Of a DNA stretch of 64,000 nucleotides, positions 27,601-34,500 are shown one piece after another; the stretch's first letter is position 1, and each line of letters begins with the position of its first letter. Source of the stretch: Scortum barcoo (Eukaryota > Chordata > Actinopteri > Centrarchiformes > Terapontidae). The position numbers and the translations under genes were made by a program. The notes beneath the pieces were generated by a model, which made no database searches, was not told where the DNA came from, and was given only the letters and a program-made list of their open reading frames with translations. The stretch spans positions 19,848,085-19,912,084 of the forward strand of contig CM041546.1 in assembly GCA_023238725.1 (NCBI GenBank). Reading direction: 5' to 3'.

Positions 27601-30600
27601 TGTGGTTAGATACGAAGAGGGGAGGCTCTTTTTATGATGGTGGCAGTACACTTCAGTTGTGTGTACTGCCACAGTTGTGTGTATTCATGTGTACGAACAA
27701 ACAGCCATGTAAATGCTGCAAAAGAGGTTAAAATGTGGTCATAACTCATAACACATAACAATATCCATGACATACAGACAACATTGTTAAAACTTTCACA
27801 ATTCACACTGTACATGGAAAGGTAGGAATAGTTTCTACTGTAGAAATACACAAATTTCTATCCACAGCTCATATTGAGGTTTATACTTGACACTTCAGTT
27901 ATTACCGCCTGTAGCCTACACTGATTTAATAATATTTCTGACTCTTCAACATTTTAGTTGTTTTGGCTATCAACAGCATGTCATTATCAATTAGTCAAAG
28001 CTATTAATGTATCGCTGAGAGGCGAAGAGAGCCAAAGAGTGGGAGCTACACTTCAGGCAATGAAAAATAATGAAGGTTTTGGAGCCCACCATTCTAAATC
28101 ATTTAACAGGCAGCTGTAAAGCGGACAGACTGATCGAGCCGCAAGGTTCATTAGATGAGTTTTTTTTTTTTTTTTTTAAATCCAGTAGACAGAATTGACA
28201 GCGAAAAGAGAAATGCTCATTATAACCCTGTTTGAAATAAAATTATGTCAGCAATTGCATACAATCAAAAGGCTATTTTTCACAATGTGTTAGATTTTTG
28301 TCCATTTTTGTTAGTTTGATCTTTCAGATGACTGGTAGCAAAATGCAGCACACACTTATCAGATATCCCAACTTCTCAGTTTATCTTTACAGATACATCC
28401 AGTCGTTTCAATACACAACATTGTAAAATGCTTCGTAATAATAAGAATTTAGCCTGACACATACAAGTGGCTCGCACAAAGTGAACAGAGTTTCCTCTAA
28501 AGCCCATCCGTCACGCTCACCTACACAGTTACTCCCACACACACATGCATGCACAGAGGCATGTAAAATCACAGGCTAGCTCAGCAGACGGTCACACAGT
28601 TACGAAGACAGACGTATGATGACACAATGAATCTAACCGGAGAGAGAGGAGGGACGGTCAGGTGTGACAAAGCCCCTTGGAGCAGGAAAAGGGGGATGGA
28701 AATGAGGAAAAAGGACAGCTAGAAAAGATACAGTATATCCTCTGTTCTGCGTCCGACTCTTAGCTCCTTCCCTGCGCTCGCACTGCTTTTGTCTACGTTC
28801 AATCATAACGTTCATCAACAGAGCACTGATTACATGTAGGAACCGTGGGGGTGAGGTGAGAAACACAGAGGAAGAGAGAAAGAGAGAGAGAGAGAGAGAT
28901 AAAAATAGACCCAAAGGAATGAGTCAGATTGAGGGGAATAAAGAAGAGAAGAGAGAAAGAAGTGGGGGAGGTCATGAGAGGATGTGAGAGAAGGAAAGAC
29001 CGAGAGAGGAAGGGGTGAGGGATTGAGAGAGGGGACCTCTCAGAGGAAATCACGTTGATTATGTAAACAGTGGATCCTTTTGAGAGGAAGAAAGTGAGAG
29101 CATGGATTAAAGGGAAGGAGGACGTGTGAGGGTCGGGGCAGAGAGAGGGATTGAGAAGAGAGCAAGAGCGCTGGAGGTAAAAGAAGGTCTATGTGAGGTC
29201 TCAGTGGGGAGCTGGAGTGCAGGAAGAGTAAAACATGAAAAGACAACACACACTCACACACACTGTAAATTTTATTTAACAGGTCACGACTGAAGAGTCA
29301 CACTTCTGAGAAAAAAAACCTCAGCACTAGTGTTGACAGTCTTAGACAGGAGGATTACTTCAAATTTTGTGAGGTTGAGAACATGTTGCGCCGCTAACAG
29401 TCAACCTGACAACCAACACTACCCATAAAAATGTAACCGAACTAATAAACTATGTTAGTAGAGAACAGAAAATTAATCTGCAACACTTTTGAAAAAAGTC
29501 AAACATGTGCCTCCTGTTTTCCAGCTTTCCATCTGTTTTAAACTGAACTTTCTGAAACTGAATTTTTGATTTTAGGGTTGTTAGTTGAACAAAGCAAGGC
29601 ATTTAAGGACGTAGCTTGGGCTTTCAGAACATTTTTTTCCTTTTTTTTAAAAAAACTTTTCATAGACAAAATGGTTAAATTAAAGAAATGATCAGCAGAC
29701 ATTTTGGGTACAGCCCTTATAAGATTAAACTAATGTTACAGTAATGTGAGGCTAATTAAAGGTTTAAAAGAATCTAGATATTTTTGACAGAAAATTAATT
29801 GACAATTTGATATTTCATCATCATATCTGTTATTTATCAAGCTTCAATCACCTCTGGCATTGGAAAATTATAATGGGACTTATTTTTTCCCCCACATTTT
29901 ATAGGCCAAATGAATAATCTATTAATTGAAATAATACCCAAAAGATTAATTGATAAAGAAAACATAGAGAGCACTATATTCTGCAGGACAGAAAATGCAT
30001 CACAGTAGACTGAAACTCTGCTGAAAAATAGAAAAACAAAGATAAACAGCACATTATGTTAAGAGCAATATGACAGGTTGACCTACAGTATTTTACAGGA
30101 AGGAAACACTGAGTCATTAGCATGAACAATCAACTGAAAATAGTTATTTTTAAAAAATTGTAAAAAAATATACGTCATTTTAAGTTTTAGAACTTGTCTG
30201 GGAGCTCGGAGACACATTTATGTCTGCATGAATTTCAGTCCATGCTCCAAAAGGCTATGCGTTCTCAGCAAACCCTCCCCGGATAAATAAAGAACAAAGC
30301 TGCAGATGTTCGCCGACATCCCTGACAGGAAACATCCAGAGTAAACCAGGAGCTGTGAAAATGGCAAACCACCTCAACTTCACAAGGCTCTAAGCTTTTT
30401 TTGTCTGATCTGTTTCTCCTCAGACCATCCGGATATAATCAACATCCACAACCTTCCCAAATGAATAAATCATGTGGAAACGCACCTTGGCAGACACCTG
30501 GCTCAGAAAAGGTCTCAGCGCTCTCCTGAGTGCACTTTTGCCCCATGTTTATATTATCAGGATGACCTTGTTCACAGTTTGAGTTTGTCTTGGTTAGTGG

Positions 30601-31476
30601 GAGCTTGTAAATGAACTGAAGGCACAAAATGAAAGCTCAGAACAATCAGACAATTAACTTAATGATTTACTGACAGAAAAATAATTGCCAGCCTTTCTGT
30701 TAATCATTAAACTGATTTTTAAATTCAAACATTCAATTTACAGTTTTGTCATTTTTAAGTGTTTCTCAGTATTTTTTTAGTACATATTAGTAAATATTTT
30801 AGATTTTACGGACCAAAAGAATAATGAAATGATAATGAAAACATCAATTAGTCAGCCCAGGACAAAATACTGTGGACACTTCAGTTTCTAATGAAGTACT
30901 GTCTACCAATTTGTCAAGTTTAACAATGCCCTCTCTCACTTATTTAGCTATAGGTTAAATGATGTTGTGTAAAATGTTAATAAATGTCTTAAAAACTAGA
31001 AAGAATGCACAAAACTGATGTAACACCTACAATACACTTCATCCCAACTGTTAAAACAGTTGAAAAACATTACTTGAAAACTGGGAACTTCAAATTTCAC
31101 ATATTCTGTCATTTAATCTTTCCTTTTTTCAAAATAAAAAACTTTCTTGAACAAACTTCTGACGAAGCAGAACTTATCACTGTGAGGACATTTGTCGTGC
31201 TCCTCTTGTGCTGCTGCGTCTGAAGAATGTCAGTGCTGCTACAACTACGAACACGATACAGAGGAGGTATAATTAAGCAAATCTCCCACTGACTCATTAT
31301 GGCCTGTACAGCCGCCATATGGCTGTCTGCTGGTTGCCATGGAGAGATGGGGGGGAGTTTTTTTCATCGCCCCGACAGAGAAGCAGCGACGGTGCTGTTT
31401 AATTGTAAGTGACACTGTGGTGGGACACGAGAGCGTAAAATAAACAGCAATCTATAATAATGATAGATGGAGTCTT

Positions 31477-31525
<49 letters not shown>

Positions 31526-34500
31526 CTTCAGCTGTTTGTATTTCCACCTTAAGAGAGACATGGTCTCATTCACATCATTCACATCTATATTACGTTGGAG
31601 GCATAAAGAGGCCAAATTATCCAGTACTTTTAAAACAAAATGAAAGACTAGACCAAGTCCAAAATATGAGTATATATTTGTGTAGCAGAATTTTCTTTTA
31701 TTTTTCTTTCCTCTTAGATGAATCATGTTTTGACCTCTCAAATTTATCTTGCTGCCCTTTTGAAGAGGGGTATCCAAGGTTGCGAACAATTGGGGTAAAC
31801 AACCAACTGTACATAAGGAAGTTAAAACTAGCTTCATGTTTACCACCTACAACAGAGGCTACATTATTCTGTAGAAAGAGTACTTTTGATGTTTTAAGTA
31901 CATTTTGCTGGTACTACTCCTGTACTGAAGTAAGATTTGTAATGCATGACTTTTACTTGTAATGCAGTATTGCTGCATCCACATTGCTGCACTTTTACTT
32001 TGGTAAAATATCTAAGTACTTCTTCCACCGCTGTCGTCATCCTGTCACCATCATGCATAATTACGACGGCACAGCGTTAGCAGACTAGCACAGCCAAGCA
32101 CAGCAGACTCACACACTCGCTCACTGACCTGTCTTGGTCGGCACTGCGGAAGCGGGGGAGGATCATGTGGCGGAAACTGCTGGTTCGGTCCAGTTTGGGC
32201 TGACTCTTGGCCCTCTTGATCGAGCCCTTCAACCTTCTACTGAGGAAACTCTGAACAAGGGCAAGCAGATGGAGGAGGAGAGGGAGAGGGCATGCATGGC
32301 GCGAAGTTACAGAAGAAGAAGAAGAAGAAGGGGTCGACGAGAATTGGAAAAGGTGGGGGTTGAGTTGTGAAGAGAGTTAGGTATGGTTTGGATTGACGAG
32401 TACAAAGTGTGATAGTAAAATGAAGACAGATGATTCCCATGGGGTCAGTGCGGTTTGTGTCGGATGTATTTAAGTGACACCAAAATCAGATGGAGACGCA
32501 CACAAATGAGACACGTGATGCATGATGGGGGAGAGCACAAGGTAAATTTATTATTAACAGGAAATCATACACCCACACATGTCCACTCGCCACAGAGAAC
32601 TGCAGTGTTGTCACAGATCCTGTGGTGGGCAGTGGTGTGCTGCACAGTCCAACCACACACTCGGCAGTCTCACACAGGGCTGCGGTTTGTCCTGATGAGC
32701 TTCCTTACGTGGTCAAATAACACAATCTGAGACGCAGAGGCAGGAAATCTTTCACTGATTAAGTAGAGCTTGACTTTGTGGTCTGTCCCAACACCCACAC
32801 TAGCAGTATTTAAGTCAAGTGCCTACATGTGTGATGTGTCTGAGGTAATCGCCACAGTTGCCGAGTGTCTGTGAAGTGTGCAGAGCAAATAAGTAGGATC
32901 AATAACACAGTACTACAATTACAATCAGATGAAAAAATACAGGCGGTGAGGGGAGTAATACAATCAATAAAGCAATTAAATCATAAATGAAAAATCTAAT
33001 AATAAAAAATACATTTTGAGGCATCCATTTTAGGAACCCCTGATTTAAAAGGCCGCACATCTGAAATACAAAACAGACATAAATAACAAGTTATGTCTCT
33101 TGATGGTTTCTGTCCCTGTCTCTGCTTCAAAATGGTATTTAAAAAATGCACACCATCTGTGGGTTAAGTATATTGTGTGTTAGGACACTCTGGTGTACTA
33201 CCTGGTGATGTGTGAAGATGCAGTTAAGCGTGGGTTCTGGGACAGACCAGTGGCTGGAGCATGATGACTACAACAAACCTGACTTGACAAACCTGAAAAA
33301 TGACTTCAACTCTGACCAGTGTCCTGTAGTCTTTCAAGTGGAACAAGACATTTTTGTTAAACATAGACAAAGACACTTTTCAAAAGCAGCAACATAATTT
33401 TCTTTTACTTCAAGAAACATATTCTACCTTGTGTCCTGATCAGTAATACATTTCTAAAAAAAAAGGAGCTACTGTACATTAAAACATGTGACATTTCTGT
33501 CTAACAGTGACATTGTTAGATTTGTAGACCATAAATGTGAAAGCTGTTTTCACACTCTAAACCTTCAAATGTTAGCCGTGAAGGTACATGCAGGAAATCT
33601 CTCTGTGTTTTCTCATGCAGCACTGTGCCTGAAAGAAGCTTCGCCCATTCAGCTTTCAGGCGCATCCTAAAGACTCACAGTAATATCATTTGTATACCTA
33701 TAGCATGACAGCATAATTCGGTGGGAGGATGAGTGGAGGGAAATGACACCTTGTCATCTGGCATGACTCAAATGGCTTTGAAGCCTGTCTTGAGGATATG
33801 ACTTAAGACTTGGCTCCATCTGCTGGTTCTCAGCTAATAGCCTGCATGACTAAATCTGATTTGATTAGCCGCTCTGTCTGACACTTTAAGTCTGAAAAAG
33901 TAAAAGTATTCAATACACATGCAGAGAGAAAAGCCCAAATCACAATAAACCACAATAAAGTGAGGTAATAGTGAAAAGGAGGAACATCAACTTGATGCCT
34001 ACGTTTGCTCTGCTGCTTTGGGTTCACTTCAGGTTAAAGGAGAACGCTGGTGTCATTTACTGTTTCAGCCTGTTTCCTAATGTTTACATTAAGCAGCTGG
34101 ATGTAAATGGATGGAATGAGATGAACAGCTGTCTGGACTAACTTCTGGATTATAACAAAACACACTGACTCACTTACTTTACTTACTTACTCATATTAGT
34201 CCTTTATTGTACCATATCAGATTTGTATATTTGACAGCTCCTCTGTTGCTACAGGCCTGAAGCTGTCTTACATGGACCCCTGTGTTTCCTGGGAGGAGGC
34301 ACTCCCTTAAAGATTAAAGTCGGGGATCAAAAGTCTCTCACAGGCAGTTAAAACCACAGCTTACATTAAAGACTGTAACATGACTGGCTGCAGTCTTGAT
34401 ATGCAAAATGTGCACTGATAAGTGAAAGTGGAAGTAAATGCAGCTGTCCAGAGGCAAGGGATTATTTCTTATCTTAAGATTTCAATGTCTTCCTGTAAGT

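Larger units (their letters stand above)
27584..32128 (-). other. syngap1: syngap1 intron, 4.5 kb, with repeats
   Basis: Holds a T run (28161-28177), a GA microsatellite (28872-28899) inside a purine-rich stretch that runs to about 29230, interspersed repeat remnants at 30630-30860 and 31840-32030, and the GATA repeat at 31477-31525. No exon-like sequence recognised between. Confidence 0.85.

Noticed and set aside
31364..31846. 160-codon minus-strand frame containing an IYLS repeat
   Set aside because: The repeat is translation of the GATA microsatellite, and the rest has no motif.
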